DNA of 64,000 bases from Hydrogenophaga intermedia (lineage in GTDB: Bacteria > Pseudomonadota > Gammaproteobacteria > Burkholderiales > Burkholderiaceae_C), in assembly GCF_023715105.1 (NCBI RefSeq), contig NZ_JAMBNO010000008.1:1-64000 (forward strand). Reading direction: 5' to 3'. Position 1 is the first letter of the stretch. Each line of letters starts with the position of its first letter. The notes beneath the pieces were generated by a model. That model was not told the origin of the DNA, searched no databases, and saw nothing but the letters and a program-made list of their open reading frames with translations. The position numbers and the translations under genes were made by a program. Positions 48,592 to 57,574 of this stretch are shown in pieces.

Positions 48592-49338
48592 ATGAATACC
48601 CCCTCGAGCCCGGCCCACGGGCCTGCTTCCCCACCCCCCGCCACGCTCGATCCGGCGCGCATCAAGGCCATCAGCCTCGACCTGGACGACACGCTGTGGC
48701 CGATCTGGCCCACCATCGAGCGCGCCGAGGCCACGCTGGCCGCTTGGCTGCGCGAGCACGCACCGGCCACCGCCGCGCTGGCGGGCGACCCGCAGGCGCT
48801 GCGCGAGGCGCGCCATTACCTGCAGATCAAGCGGCCCGATCTGTCGCACGACCTGAGCGCGCTGCGCCGCGAGTCGATCCGCTTCGTGCTGCTGAAGGCG
48901 GGTGACGACCCGATGCTCGCCGAGCCCGCGTTCGAGGTCTTCTTCGCCGAGCGGCATCGCGTGGAGCTGTTCGACGACGCCTTGCCCGCCCTCGAATGGC
49001 TGGCCAGCCGCTACCCGGTGGTCGCGGTGTCCAACGGCAACGCCGACGTGCACCGGGTGGGGCTGGGCCGGCACTTTCACGCGGCGCTGAGCGCGCGCGA
49101 GTTCGGCGTCGGCAAGCCGGATGCGCGCATCTTCCACGCCGCGGCCGATGCTGCGGGTGTGCGGCCCTCCGAGGTGCTGCACGTGGGCGACGATGCCCAG
49201 CTCGACGCACTGGGCGCTCTGGTGGCGGGGCTTCAGGTGGCCTGGCTCAACCGCGGTGGTCAGGCCTGGGAACACGCACCGTTGATGCCGCACACCACCG
49301 TGCCCGACCTCATGACCTTGTGCAACAAACTGGTGTAA
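48592..49338 (+). CDS. HAD-family hydrolase
   Basis: 248 aa from ATG 48592. Motif I LDLDDTLWP (nucleophile Asp in DLDDT), motif II VAVSNGNAD, motif III GVGKPDARIF, motif IV HVGDDAQLD, plus a helical C1-type cap between I and II. The family has many small phosphorylated substrates; this resembles YigB/Gph-type phosphatases. The first 18 residues are Pro/Ala/Ser-rich and may be a poor start choice, but no better start is seen. Confidence 0.85.
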   Translation: MNTPSSPAHGPASPPPATLDPARIKAISLDLDDTLWPIWPTIERAEATLAAWLREHAPATAALAGDPQALREARHYLQIKRPDLSHDLSALRRESIRFVLLKAGDDPMLAEPAFEVFFAERHRVELFDDALPALEWLASRYPVVAVSNGNADVHRVGLGRHFHAALSAREFGVGKPDARIFHAAADAAGVRPSEVLHVGDDAQLDALGALVAGLQVAWLNRGGQAWEHAPLMPHTTVPDLMTLCNKLV

Positions 49339-49432
49339 ACACCCCCGCCGCGCTGCGCGCGACCCCCTCAAGGGGGCGCCACCAACGGCCCGGCAAAGCC
49401 GGTTCCGTGGTGTCCCTGGGTGGCGGCCCGTC
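49339..49432. repeat. GC-rich intergenic palindromic repeat
   Basis: Contains hairpin CCCCCT-CA-AGGGGG (49363-49376) and GGCCCGGCAAAGCCGG (49388-49402), ending GGTGGCGGCCCG. It resembles the shorter copy at 37760-37841. It separates the HAD gene from the GST gene. Confidence 0.55.
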
Positions 49433-49469
49433 GTGCGTTGCGCAGCATTGAACCCGAGCCTTGTTCGAC

Positions 49470-50120
49470 ATGTCCCTCACCCTCCACGGCATCGCCGCCT
49501 CGCGCGCGCTGCGCCCCCTGTGGGCCTCCACCGAACTCGGCCTCGAATTCCAGCATGTGCCCACGCCTTTCGGCGGTGGGGCCACGCGCACACCCGAATT
49601 CCTCGCACTCAACCCGAACGGGCACATTCCGGTGCTGGTCGATGCACGGCCCGAGGGCGAAGTGGTGGTCTGGGAAAGCATGGCCTGTGCGCTGTACCTG
49701 GCGCGCGTGTATGGGCGCGCCGATGGTGTGTCGATCGCGCCTGCCACCCCACGCGAGGAGGCCGAGGCTTTGCGATGGAGTTTCTGGGTCGTGACCGAAT
49801 GCGAAGCCGATGCGCTCACCGTCCTCATGCACCGGGTGGCCATGCCCGAGGCGCGGCGCAAGCCCGAACTGGCCGATGCGGCCGAGAAACGGCTCGCGGT
49901 GCCACTGCGGGTGATCGAATCGCACCTGCAGCGCCAGCGTGAGGCCGGGCAAGCCTGGCTGGCGGCCGAACGATTCACCGTGGCCGATCTGTGCGTGGCC
50001 AGCGTGCTGTTGTGGGCGCGTGCCTCGCGGGTGCTGATGCAGGCACACCCGCTCACGCACGAATGGGTGCAGCGCTGCGTGGCGCGACCGGCCTATGTGG
50101 CCCTGCGCCGCGAAGGCTGA
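49470..50120 (+). CDS. Glutathione S-transferase family protein
   Basis: 216 aa from ATG 49470; the open frame extends three codons to a TTG. Thioredoxin-like N-domain: LHGIAASRALRPLWASTELG, then FLALNPNGHIPVLVD and ESMACALYLAR for the glutathione site. The helical C-domain includes LAAERFTVADLCVASVL with the N-capping box. Substrate unknown. It ends against the SH3 gene tail to tail with no gap. Confidence 0.87.
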   Translation: MSLTLHGIAASRALRPLWASTELGLEFQHVPTPFGGGATRTPEFLALNPNGHIPVLVDARPEGEVVVWESMACALYLARVYGRADGVSIAPATPREEAEALRWSFWVVTECEADALTVLMHRVAMPEARRKPELADAAEKRLAVPLRVIESHLQRQREAGQAWLAAERFTVADLCVASVLLWARASRVLMQAHPLTHEWVQRCVARPAYVALRREG

Positions 50121-50573
50121 TCAGAAGCCCCAGACCAGCCGGCGCGCCACCCAGCCGGTGGCGCCGTCGTAGCGCTCCACCCGCACCCAGTCGTCGCGCT
50201 TTTCCAGCGTCTTTAGCAGTTCGCCGCGTGCCAGCTCGGCCACGATCTGGTGCTCGGTGCCCGGGCCCTTGCGCAGGTTCAGCGTCTGGCTCTTGACGAT
50301 GTGGTACGGCTCGTCGGAGGTGAGCGAACGTGCCACCCAGCCGGTGTCGTCCTCAAAATCCTTCACGCCGAGCCACTCGCCGCGGCGTTCGGTCACCTGC
50401 AGCGGGTAGCCGCGTTGCAGCTCCCACAACACGGTGCTGTTCAGGCTCGGCTCCTCGCGCATGTTCACCGTGCTGCCGGCAATGCTGACCATCTCCTGCG
50501 CCTGGGCCAGGGCTGCCGTGCCCAGGCACAGGGCGAGCAGGGTGTGGCGAAGGGGGTGGGTGACGGCGAACAT
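50121..50573 (-). CDS. Exported protein with two bacterial SH3 domains
   Basis: 150 aa from ATG 50573 with AAAGGAG at good spacing. Signal peptide RHTLLALCLGTAALAQAQ. Two SH3b repeats follow: GSTVNMREEPSLNSTVLWEL and SQTLNLRKGPGTEHQIVAEL, each ending in a GWVARSL/GWVARRL block. Such domains usually bind peptidoglycan or proteins in the periplasm. No enzymatic domain is present. Confidence 0.85.
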   Translation of the reverse strand: MFAVTHPLRHTLLALCLGTAALAQAQEMVSIAGSTVNMREEPSLNSTVLWELQRGYPLQVTERRGEWLGVKDFEDDTGWVARSLTSDEPYHIVKSQTLNLRKGPGTEHQIVAELARGELLKTLEKRDDWVRVERYDGATGWVARRLVWGF

Positions 50574-50617
50574 GGGAGAGCTCCTTTCCTCGGAAAACGG
50601 CAGAACAGCGGGACAGG

Positions 50618-50638
50618 ACCCTGGCGCTGCGCCAGGGT
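50618..50638. terminator. Hairpin between hpnE and the SH3 gene
   Basis: ACCCTGGCG (50618-50626) pairs with CGCCAGGGT (50630-50638), a perfect 9-bp stem with a 3-nt loop. Neither strand has a T-tract, so it may end the hpnE transcript with Rho or only protect it. Confidence 0.35.
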
Positions 50639-50693
50639 TCCCCAAGGGTACCAGCCGCGAACAGGGGGCAACAGGCCCACAGGCCGGCAGGAT

Positions 50694-52016
50694 TTAACGG
50701 ATCGCCTCGTCAAGCGCCCGGCGTGCGGCCTGCAGGCCGCTGCGCACCGCGCCTTCGAGCGTGGCAGGGTACGGGCCATCGACATGATCGCCCGCCGCCC
50801 AGAGCCCCGGCGCCACCGCGGCCGGCGCGCGCTGCAGGCCGGGCCGGCAGGCGAAGGTGGCGCGCTTTTCGGTCACCGTCTGCAAGGGCAGCAATTGCAC
50901 CCCCAGCTGCGCCTGCGCCTGTGCCAGCGCGGCGGCCTGCAGGTCTTCGCGCTCGCCGCTGCTGTGGCTGATCACCAGCGCCAGCACACCCTGTAGTCCC
51001 GGCTCGCGGGGGCTGAGCGCGCCGCGGTCGAAGGCGAACTGCGCGGGCCCGTCACGCAGCGCCAGCATGGGTGCGGCCAGTCGGGCTGCAGGCGCCCACG
51101 CGTAGACGGTGGTGATGGCGGTGTGCTCGATGGCTGCCGCGGTGCGCGCCCAGTCGGGCGCCACGGGGGCCAGCGCGCGCGCCGCAGCCGGTGCGCCTGT
51201 GGCCCAGACCACGCTCTCGAACACGGCCTGCGTGCCATCGGCCAGTGTCAGGCGCCACCCGGCGCCCTCGTGAATGCCGTCGCGTTGCACGGCTTCGACG
51301 CGGGCGCCTGTGTGTACTGAATGGCCCTGTGCCTGCAGCCATTGCGCGGCCGCGTCGGGCAGCAGCGCGGAGAGATCGGTGCGCGGCAGCAGCAGCGCGG
51401 CCGGGGCCATGCCTGCGGTGGGTTGGCCAAACAGCGCATCGCGCAGCACGCGCAGGAACACGGCGCCGCTGGCCTGTGCTGCGGGCAGGTTCAGGGCCGA
51501 GATGCACAGCGGCTCGATGAGCTCTTCCATGGCGCGCGGCGGCACGCCGCGGCAGACCTCGGCCACGGTGGCATCGTCCGCGCAGGCGAACCCGACGGCA
51601 CGCCAGCGCAATGCGGCGCGCAGCAGGCCCAGGCGGTCGCCCCATCCCCAGCCGCGCGCGGTGGCCATTGCCGCCAGCCCGTCCAGCGGTGCGGGCCAGC
51701 GCGCGGCCCAAGGTGGCACCTGCAGGCCGCGGCCATCGGCAAAGCGCAGCGACAGTGGCTGCACCTGCAGCACGTCCAGCGGCGCCACACCTAGACGCTG
51801 CATCAGGGTCAGCGTGTCACGGTAGGCGCCGATCAGGATGTGCTGGCCGTTGTCCAGCGGGCAGGCCAGGCCGTCGGGCCGTTGCAGCAGCAACCGTCGG
51901 GCCCGCCCGCCCAACGCATGCGCCGCCTCGAACAGCGAGACAAGCGCGCCGCCCTCGGCCGCCGCCACCGCCGCGGCCAGGCCGGCCCAGCCACCCCCCA
52001 CCACCGCCACGCGCAT
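50694..52016 (-). CDS. hpnE: Hydroxysqualene dehydroxylase HpnE (FAD-dependent)
   Basis: 440 aa from ATG 52016. Rossmann FAD motif VAVVGGGWAGLAAAVAAAEG, then SLFEAAHALGGRARR. LDNGQHILIGAYRDTL is a strong HpnE marker, and the C-terminal GLWAAGDHVDGPYPATLEGA is the second FAD motif. In the HpnCDE route it reduces hydroxysqualene to squalene. It overlaps the hpnD stop by one base (TGATG). A longer frame upstream was discarded. Confidence 0.93.
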   Translation of the reverse strand: MRVAVVGGGWAGLAAAVAAAEGGALVSLFEAAHALGGRARRLLLQRPDGLACPLDNGQHILIGAYRDTLTLMQRLGVAPLDVLQVQPLSLRFADGRGLQVPPWAARWPAPLDGLAAMATARGWGWGDRLGLLRAALRWRAVGFACADDATVAEVCRGVPPRAMEELIEPLCISALNLPAAQASGAVFLRVLRDALFGQPTAGMAPAALLLPRTDLSALLPDAAAQWLQAQGHSVHTGARVEAVQRDGIHEGAGWRLTLADGTQAVFESVVWATGAPAAARALAPVAPDWARTAAAIEHTAITTVYAWAPAARLAAPMLALRDGPAQFAFDRGALSPREPGLQGVLALVISHSSGEREDLQAAALAQAQAQLGVQLLPLQTVTEKRATFACRPGLQRAPAAVAPGLWAAGDHVDGPYPATLEGAVRSGLQAARRALDEAIR

Positions 52017-52882
52017 CACAAACGCCCCAGGGCCTGCACCTTCCAGGCGAGCCAGAACTTGCGCAAAGGCGTGAGGCCCACGCGCTGCGTGAGCACGGCC
52101 ATCGGGTCGGCCGCCACCTCGCGCAGCAGCGTGCGGTAGATGCTGGCCATCATCAGCCCGGGCTTCTGGCTGCGCCGGTCGGCGTCGGGCAACATGGCGA
52201 GCGCTTCGTCGTAGGTTCGCAGTGCGCGCTCGCACTGGAAAGCCATCAGCGCGCGAAAGCGGCGCTCGAAATCGGCGGCGTCGGCTCCCGGCGCCGCGCC
52301 GCGCTTGAGCAGCTCGTGCGCTTTCACGTCAAAGCGTTGCAGCTCGTCGATCGGCAGGTAGATCCGACCCCGCATCGCGTCCTCGCCGACGTCGCGCACG
52401 ATGTTGGTGAGCTGCAGCGCCAGGCCCAGGCGGTGCGCGTAGTCGGTGGTGCGGGGCTCTTGCTGGCCGAAGATGCGCGCCGCCACCTCGCCCACGATGC
52501 CCGCGACCAGGTGGCAGTAGCGTTGCAGGTTGGCGAAGTCGAGGTAACGGTTCTGTTCCAGGTCCATCTGGCAGCCGTCGATCACGGCCATCAGGTGCCT
52601 TGCCTCGATGCCGAAGGCACCGGCCAGCGGCATCAGTGCCTGCGTCACCGGGTGCGTGGGCGTGCCTTCGTACGCGCGCGCCACCTCGGTGCGCCACCAG
52701 GCCAGCTTGGTCTGCGCCACGCCCAGGTCGCTCACCTCGTCAACCACGTCGTCCACCTCGCGGCAGAAGGCATAGAAGGCCGTGATCGCGGCGCGGCGAT
52801 CGGGCGGCAGGAACAGGAAGGCGTAGTAGAAGCTGCTGCCCGAGGCAGCGGCCTTTTGCTGGACGTAGTCTTGCGGCGTCAT
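52016..52882 (-). CDS. hpnD: Presqualene diphosphate synthase HpnD
   Basis: 288 aa from ATG 52882. Trans-isoprenyl head-to-head synthase with the two Asp-rich motifs: FCREVDDVVDE (about 45-55) and NIVRDVGEDAMRGRIYLP (about 165-182). MDLEQNRYLDFANLQRYC is typical of HpnD. It condenses two farnesyl diphosphates. It belongs with hpnE for squalene and hopanoid or carotenoid synthesis. No hpnC or squalene-hopene cyclase gene is visible in this window. Confidence 0.93.
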   Translation of the reverse strand: MTPQDYVQQKAAASGSSFYYAFLFLPPDRRAAITAFYAFCREVDDVVDEVSDLGVAQTKLAWWRTEVARAYEGTPTHPVTQALMPLAGAFGIEARHLMAVIDGCQMDLEQNRYLDFANLQRYCHLVAGIVGEVAARIFGQQEPRTTDYAHRLGLALQLTNIVRDVGEDAMRGRIYLPIDELQRFDVKAHELLKRGAAPGADAADFERRFRALMAFQCERALRTYDEALAMLPDADRRSQKPGLMMASIYRTLLREVAADPMAVLTQRVGLTPLRKFWLAWKVQALGRL

Positions 52883-53053
52883 GGGGTGGGGGGAGTGTAC
52901 GCAGGGCTGCCGGATGGTCGCCGGGTTGCGGCCACAGCCACGTCTTCCTGAAGCCAGCATTAAGTTGCTTGCCTTACCCGGCCTTTCGTGTACAGCCCTG
53001 GGGATCCGTGGCAGCATGTCCCCAGCGGTCTTTCGATCCCCACGAGGTAAGCC

Positions 53054-53371
53054 ATGACATCCCACAACCGTCGCATTTTCCTGTTGCAGGTTGCCGCCGG
53101 CTCGGCCGTGCTGGCGGCCAGCCGTGCCGCCCAAGCGCAGGGCGCGCCGATGCTTAACGAGACCGATGCGCAGGCCGTTGCACTCGGCTACGCGGCCGAT
53201 ACCAGCAAGGTCGACCAGAAAAAGTTTCCCAAGCACGCCGCCTCGCAAGCGTGCTTGGGCTGTCAGCTCTACACCGGCAAGCCGGGCGAAGCGAGTGGCC
53301 CTTGCGGGATCTTCCCGGGCAAGCAGGTGTCGGCCAAGGGCTGGTGCAGCGCCTGGGTGAAGAAGGCCTGA
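53054..53371 (+). CDS. High-potential iron-sulfur protein (HiPIP)
   Basis: 105 aa. Twin-arginine leader NRRIFLLQVAAGSAVLAAS, cleaved near AQAQ. The mature protein has four Cys in HiPIP spacing (ACLGCQLYTG, GPCGIF, GWCSAW) holding a [4Fe-4S] cluster. HiPIPs are periplasmic electron carriers to oxidases or reaction centres. The gene is monocistronic and faces the pilus cluster tail to tail. Confidence 0.93.
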   Translation: MTSHNRRIFLLQVAAGSAVLAASRAAQAQGAPMLNETDAQAVALGYAADTSKVDQKKFPKHAASQACLGCQLYTGKPGEASGPCGIFPGKQVSAKGWCSAWVKKA

Positions 53372-53384
53372 TCGGCGTCCCGGA

Positions 53385-53903
53385 TCAATAGGTGATGGTG
53401 ACCATCACCTGATCGCCGTAGGTTCCGGCCGGCACGCTCTGGCCCGCAGGGATGCGGGCATACAGCGTGTGGCTCTGAAGCCCCTGCAGGCACACCAGCC
53501 CCAGCAGGCTGGTGGTGATGTTGCCGCCCACGCCCGCGCCAGCGGCGCCGCCATCACCCCAGGGAACGCTGCGCGCGGCGTCGCTGAAAAGCCCGTAACC
53601 CAGGCGGCCGGCGCCAGCCGCCATCTGACGGTTGCCCGCGGTGCCATGTTGGCCGTGCGAGATCGTGAGCGTGTAGCTCACGCTGCATGCCAGCAGCAGG
53701 TAGGCGGGTGTGCAGGTCACGGTGATGCCGGCCTGGCTGTCGACGCGCGGTCCGCCGGGGGATGCGTAGGTGCCGAAAGCCAGCGGTGTGGCGGCGACGG
53801 TGCAACTGTGGGCCTGCGCGAGGCCTGGCATGGCCAGCCACGCGAACAGGCCGAACGCCAACTTTGCGGTGCGGGGGATTCGGCCGCGACGATGAAACGT
53901 CAT
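53385..53903 (-). CDS. Spore coat U-domain pilin subunit, possible tip protein
   Basis: 172 aa from ATG 53903, with signal peptide LAFGLFAWLAMPGLAQAH. The mature SCPU domain has CTVAATPLAFGTY at the start, GRLGYGLFSDAARSVPWGD in the middle and VPAGTYGDQVMVTITY at the end, all typical of CsuA/B-type subunits. Last gene in the cluster, overlapping the usher stop (ATGA), the position of a tip adhesin in archaic chaperone-usher systems. The tip role is inferred. Confidence 0.85.
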   Translation of the reverse strand: MTFHRRGRIPRTAKLAFGLFAWLAMPGLAQAHSCTVAATPLAFGTYASPGGPRVDSQAGITVTCTPAYLLLACSVSYTLTISHGQHGTAGNRQMAAGAGRLGYGLFSDAARSVPWGDGGAAGAGVGGNITTSLLGLVCLQGLQSHTLYARIPAGQSVPAGTYGDQVMVTITY

Positions 53904-56221
53904 GGTTGCCCCGTAGGCTGGCAGGTGAGCGGCCCCAGGGTGGCTTGTGCCACACCGTCCGGCATCGCAAATCTCAGGATGCACGTTCCCTGCGGCCCCT
54001 CGATGAGCAGCGTGTTTTGCGGTGCTGCATCGGGCAGCCAGACCTGGCCGCCGTGGGCGAAAGGCGCGCCGCGTTGGCTGTCTTCGCGGATCTGGCCGTC
54101 GTGGCGCATGGCACGCGATCCCGGCGCCACCCAGGTACCGTCAGGCCACTTCACCTGCAGCAGCGCCGATCGCGTGCGGGCGGCAGGAAAACGCACGCGC
54201 ACCGCCGTCTGAGCCGGGGTGCGCACCGCAATGGTCGGCACGCTCAGCGCCACGTCCAGTGGCAGCACATCGGCCGCAATGCCAACGGTGTTGTCCTGCC
54301 AGGGCAGCAGGCCCCAGACCCAGGCATGGCCGCGCGCGTCGGTGACGGCGGCGTCGCGGTGGTTGAGTTGCACCCCCACGCCGGTCAGTCCGTCGAGCTC
54401 CACGCGCGCGGCGGCGGTGTCGCCAATGGGGCGGCCCACCACCGGCGTGCCACCCAGCCACATCACTCCCCCTTGCGCGCTGGCGCGCCATTGTGTCGAT
54501 GAGTGGTCCTTCCAGCGTGCGGCCTGCAGTTCGACACGGCCAGCCTCACCGAGCCAGCTCACGCCGACAAGGCCCTGCTGCACCTCGTTGCCGCCCTGAA
54601 CACGCCAACCCAGGCCGCCAGCCATGGGCTCATTGCGCTGGGCCTGGGCACTCAGGCCGGGTGCCCCTCCGGCTTCGGTGTTGCCCTGCAAGCGAATGGC
54701 CACGCTGGTCTGGGGGTCCAATGCGCGTGTGAAGAGCAGGGCGGCGCTGGCACGGCCTTCGCGGCGGAACACACTGACGCCGGCATGCCAGTGCGGGCCG
54801 AGGCGACGCTGCGCGCTGGCTGTGAGCAAGCGGGTGCGCCGATCACGGGCGTCGCGCTGCCAGACCGCGCCTGCCGAGAGGGTGGTCTGTCCCAAGGTGG
54901 TGCCCGAAAACACCGAATGGCGCTGCCGCGCCGGGGTGCTGCCGTCGAGCAGGCGGTAGCGGGTGTCGCGGTGTTCGGTGGTGGCGCTGAAGGTGCCACC
55001 CAGGCCCACCCTCTCGAACCCGATCAGTGCGCGACGGCCCGTGCCCACACCATCGGTCCGGCTGGCCGCCAGGTGAGCGCTGAGCACGCCCAGCCGCGCC
55101 GGTATCCAGTGCAGCGCCGTGTGCCATGCGCGCGTTTCCTGTCCCCACTCCAGCCGCGCCATCAGCGTGAGGTCGTCGCGCAGTCCGCGGCGCACTGTGC
55201 CCGCAGCGAAGCCGCCCCGGTAGTGATCGTCTGCGCTGGCATAGCCCCGGCGCAGCACGCCGGCCTCGGCGCAGGCATCGCTGAGGCCCGGGCGCAGCAG
55301 GCGCGGGCTGACGTAGTAGGGAACAGTCTGCACCTGCTCGGCGCCGAGTACGTCGCGTTGCACCACACGAATGTCACCTGCGCCGGTGACGCCAGGCAGT
55401 GTGTCCAGCGTATAGCGCCCCGGGCCCACACTGGCGCTGCCTGCCGGGCGACCATTGACCAGCAGATCGATGGCGCTGGGAACCTGTGCGCTACCCTGCA
55501 CCGCGGGCAGCGGCTGCGTGACCAGGTCGGGCCGCAAGGCGAAGTCGGTGCCGCGTTGCACGCCCGCAAAGCGCAGTGCAGGCACGAGTTCGCCTCCGCA
55601 GGTGATGGCATCACCCAGCGTGGTGCGGCGAAGCCCTTCGGGCTCGGCCTGTGTCCACGCCGTGTCCAGGCGCTGCCAGCGCGCTTGGGCCTGGGTGTCG
55701 GCACCGCCACGCAGCACACCACTCGAGCGCAGCAAGCCGCCGGTGCTCCAGCCGAAGGCCCGCAGATCAAGCAAGGCAGCGTGGCGTTGTTGGCTGCTCT
55801 CGCGCTCCAGGTGGACCGCGTAGTCCAGCGCCAACCCGGGCAAGGGCTCGACGATGGGCGTGCCGGCGGATGCTGTGGCATCGATCTGCAGGCGCTGGGG
55901 CAGGAAGTCGTGCTCGGGCGCGTCGATCGCGAGTCGCTGGGCGGCGGTGTCGATGGTGGGTTGCCAGCGCTGCAGCCCATGGTGCGGCACACCTTCGATG
56001 GTCCGGGGAGCATCGGTGGGCCGCAGCCGCCATTGGGACAGCGTGGATGCGGGCGCATACCATTGGCCCGCGTCCTCCATCAGCGGCGCAAAGCTGTCCA
56101 CGGGCTGACCGTTCAGCCAGACTTCGATCAGCCGAGGCGTCGGTTGCGCGTGCGCTGCCACGGCCCACAGGGCCAGCGGCAGTGCACAGGCGCACAGGCG
56201 CTCAGCGTGGGGGCGGCGCAT
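53900..56221 (-). CDS. Archaic-type fimbrial outer-membrane usher
   Basis: 773 aa from ATG 56221, with signal peptide RLCACALPLALWAVAAHAQ. PapC/CsuD usher features: DLLVNGRPAGSASVGPGRY and TLPGVTGAGDIRVVQRD in the plug/barrel entry, YYVSPRLLRPGLSD in the barrel, and the C-terminal domains closing with a Cys pair (GTCILRF, PLTCQPTG). It forms the outer-membrane pore for subunit export. The open frame reaches 56470 but that part is inside the chaperone gene. Overlaps the chaperone by 20 bp. Confidence 0.9.
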   Translation of the reverse strand: MRRPHAERLCACALPLALWAVAAHAQPTPRLIEVWLNGQPVDSFAPLMEDAGQWYAPASTLSQWRLRPTDAPRTIEGVPHHGLQRWQPTIDTAAQRLAIDAPEHDFLPQRLQIDATASAGTPIVEPLPGLALDYAVHLERESSQQRHAALLDLRAFGWSTGGLLRSSGVLRGGADTQAQARWQRLDTAWTQAEPEGLRRTTLGDAITCGGELVPALRFAGVQRGTDFALRPDLVTQPLPAVQGSAQVPSAIDLLVNGRPAGSASVGPGRYTLDTLPGVTGAGDIRVVQRDVLGAEQVQTVPYYVSPRLLRPGLSDACAEAGVLRRGYASADDHYRGGFAAGTVRRGLRDDLTLMARLEWGQETRAWHTALHWIPARLGVLSAHLAASRTDGVGTGRRALIGFERVGLGGTFSATTEHRDTRYRLLDGSTPARQRHSVFSGTTLGQTTLSAGAVWQRDARDRRTRLLTASAQRRLGPHWHAGVSVFRREGRASAALLFTRALDPQTSVAIRLQGNTEAGGAPGLSAQAQRNEPMAGGLGWRVQGGNEVQQGLVGVSWLGEAGRVELQAARWKDHSSTQWRASAQGGVMWLGGTPVVGRPIGDTAAARVELDGLTGVGVQLNHRDAAVTDARGHAWVWGLLPWQDNTVGIAADVLPLDVALSVPTIAVRTPAQTAVRVRFPAARTRSALLQVKWPDGTWVAPGSRAMRHDGQIREDSQRGAPFAHGGQVWLPDAAPQNTLLIEGPQGTCILRFAMPDGVAQATLGPLTCQPTGQP

Positions 56222-56885
56222 CGAGCGCCCCGGCCAAAGTGCCTGCATCGCTGTCGGCCTCCCAGCGTAGTGCGCCCGACCAGCCCGAGGGCAATGGCCA
56301 GCGACACCTGCCGGCCGGGAGCGCGTAACACGGACCCAGCGTGGTCCGGTGGCCGTCTTCGCTCTGCAGCTTGATGGCGCGGACCTGCAAGTGACGTGCC
56401 CCGGTGTTGCGCAGCTCCACCGCATCGCCAGTGTGGTGCCAGTGTGGTTGTGGGCCGGGCGTGCCGGCACCGGTCACGAACACGGGCAGGCTCACGCGCA
56501 TGAGCAATTGCACGCCGCTGTCCGGTACGTCCGGCGTGGCCACTTGGGTCAGCCAGATCCGGAAGCTGCGTTCGACCCCTGCTTCGAGCGGGCCACGCAT
56601 TCCCACGCGCATGACCTGCGAAGCGCCAGGTGCGATCTCCACGATGGGCGGGTTGATGATCAGTGCCTGCGTCGGGCGCAAGGCGTCCTGCGTATCGTCC
56701 TGGGTCCAATCGAACACCTCGGCCTGCAACAGCAGCGGCCGCGTGGTCGGGTTGTGCACCATGAGCTGCGTGGCCGTGGCGCGATTGTGCAGATCGACGC
56801 GCACCGGGCGCACCTGGAACGCGTGCGCGGCCGTGCCAAGCAGTAAGGCGACGATCAGGCTCGTGAATGCGTCGCGCGCGCGCAT
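56202..56885 (-). CDS. Periplasmic pilus chaperone (archaic type)
   Basis: 227 aa from ATG 56885. Signal peptide SLIVALLLGTAAHAFQ, then two Ig-like domains. VRVDLHNRATATQLMVHNPT in strand A1, VFDWTQDDTQDALRPTQALI with IINPPIVEIAPGASQVMRVG, and FRIWLTQV are the FimC/CsuC-type signatures. It donates a strand to fold subunits before export through the usher. Stop of the upstream SCPU gene is 3 nt away. Confidence 0.9.
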   Translation of the reverse strand: MRARDAFTSLIVALLLGTAAHAFQVRPVRVDLHNRATATQLMVHNPTTRPLLLQAEVFDWTQDDTQDALRPTQALIINPPIVEIAPGASQVMRVGMRGPLEAGVERSFRIWLTQVATPDVPDSGVQLLMRVSLPVFVTGAGTPGPQPHWHHTGDAVELRNTGARHLQVRAIKLQSEDGHRTTLGPCYALPAGRCRWPLPSGWSGALRWEADSDAGTLAGALDAPPPR

Positions 56886-56887
56886 GG

Positions 56888-57409
56888 TCAGTACGTGGCC
56901 GTGACGGTGATGGTGTCGGCGTAGACGCCGACCGTGGTCGTGGCGCTGGAGGGTACGCGGCCGTAGACCGTAAAGGCCTGTGCCAGCCCGGTGCCGGTGC
57001 TGCCCACGGTGGACGAGCCCGCGGTGCCGTCGCCCCAGGGTTGGGTGCGCGCAGCATCCCGGTAAAGGCCGTAGGGCAAGATGTCGGCTCCGCTGCTCAT
57101 GCGCCTCTGCGTCATCGTGGCGCCGCTGCCGGTGCCGGCATCCAGCGACAGTGTGTAGGGGGTTCCCACGGTGCAGATCGCGGTGACGCTCACGCTGCCG
57201 TCGGACTGATTGCCCGGCGTGACAATGCCGAACGCCAACGTGCCACCTCCGACGACGGTACAACTGGGCAACACCGTGGCCGTCACGGTGAAGGTGGCGC
57301 TGCTTTGTGCGCCTGCGACGGCGCAGCTCAGGGCGAGCACGGACACGGCCAGGGCGCGCGGCAGTGGCGGCACCCGGGATGAGTGTGCATTCGGTTGACG
57401 AGGGAACAT
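56888..57409 (-). CDS. Spore coat U-domain major pilin (CsuA/B-like)
   Basis: 173 aa from ATG 57409. Signal peptide ALAVSVLALSCAVAGAQ, then an SCPU domain: LPSCTVVGGGTLAFGIVTPG, ILPYGLYRDAARTQPWGDG and TTVGVYADTITVTATY. First gene of the cluster and therefore the probable main shaft subunit. The open frame to 57562 lacks a start with leader character. The 165-nt gap upstream has a TTCCCGG/CCGGGAA hairpin (57549-57568) just behind the thioesterase gene. Confidence 0.87.
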   Translation of the reverse strand: MFPRQPNAHSSRVPPLPRALAVSVLALSCAVAGAQSSATFTVTATVLPSCTVVGGGTLAFGIVTPGNQSDGSVSVTAICTVGTPYTLSLDAGTGSGATMTQRRMSSGADILPYGLYRDAARTQPWGDGTAGSSTVGSTGTGLAQAFTVYGRVPSSATTTVGVYADTITVTATY

Positions 57410-57574
57410 CGGGCATCCTCCGCTTCGGTTGTCGGGTACGTTGCCGGCCCGCGGGCGGCGACGTGTCCCCGAAATGTCGGCGAATTTGCTGCCCAACTTG
57501 ACGCCTGCACCCCGTGGCGCGGGTGCTCCCGGCGGGGCGCGTCCAGTTTTCCCGGCAAACACCGGGAAGGCGGC

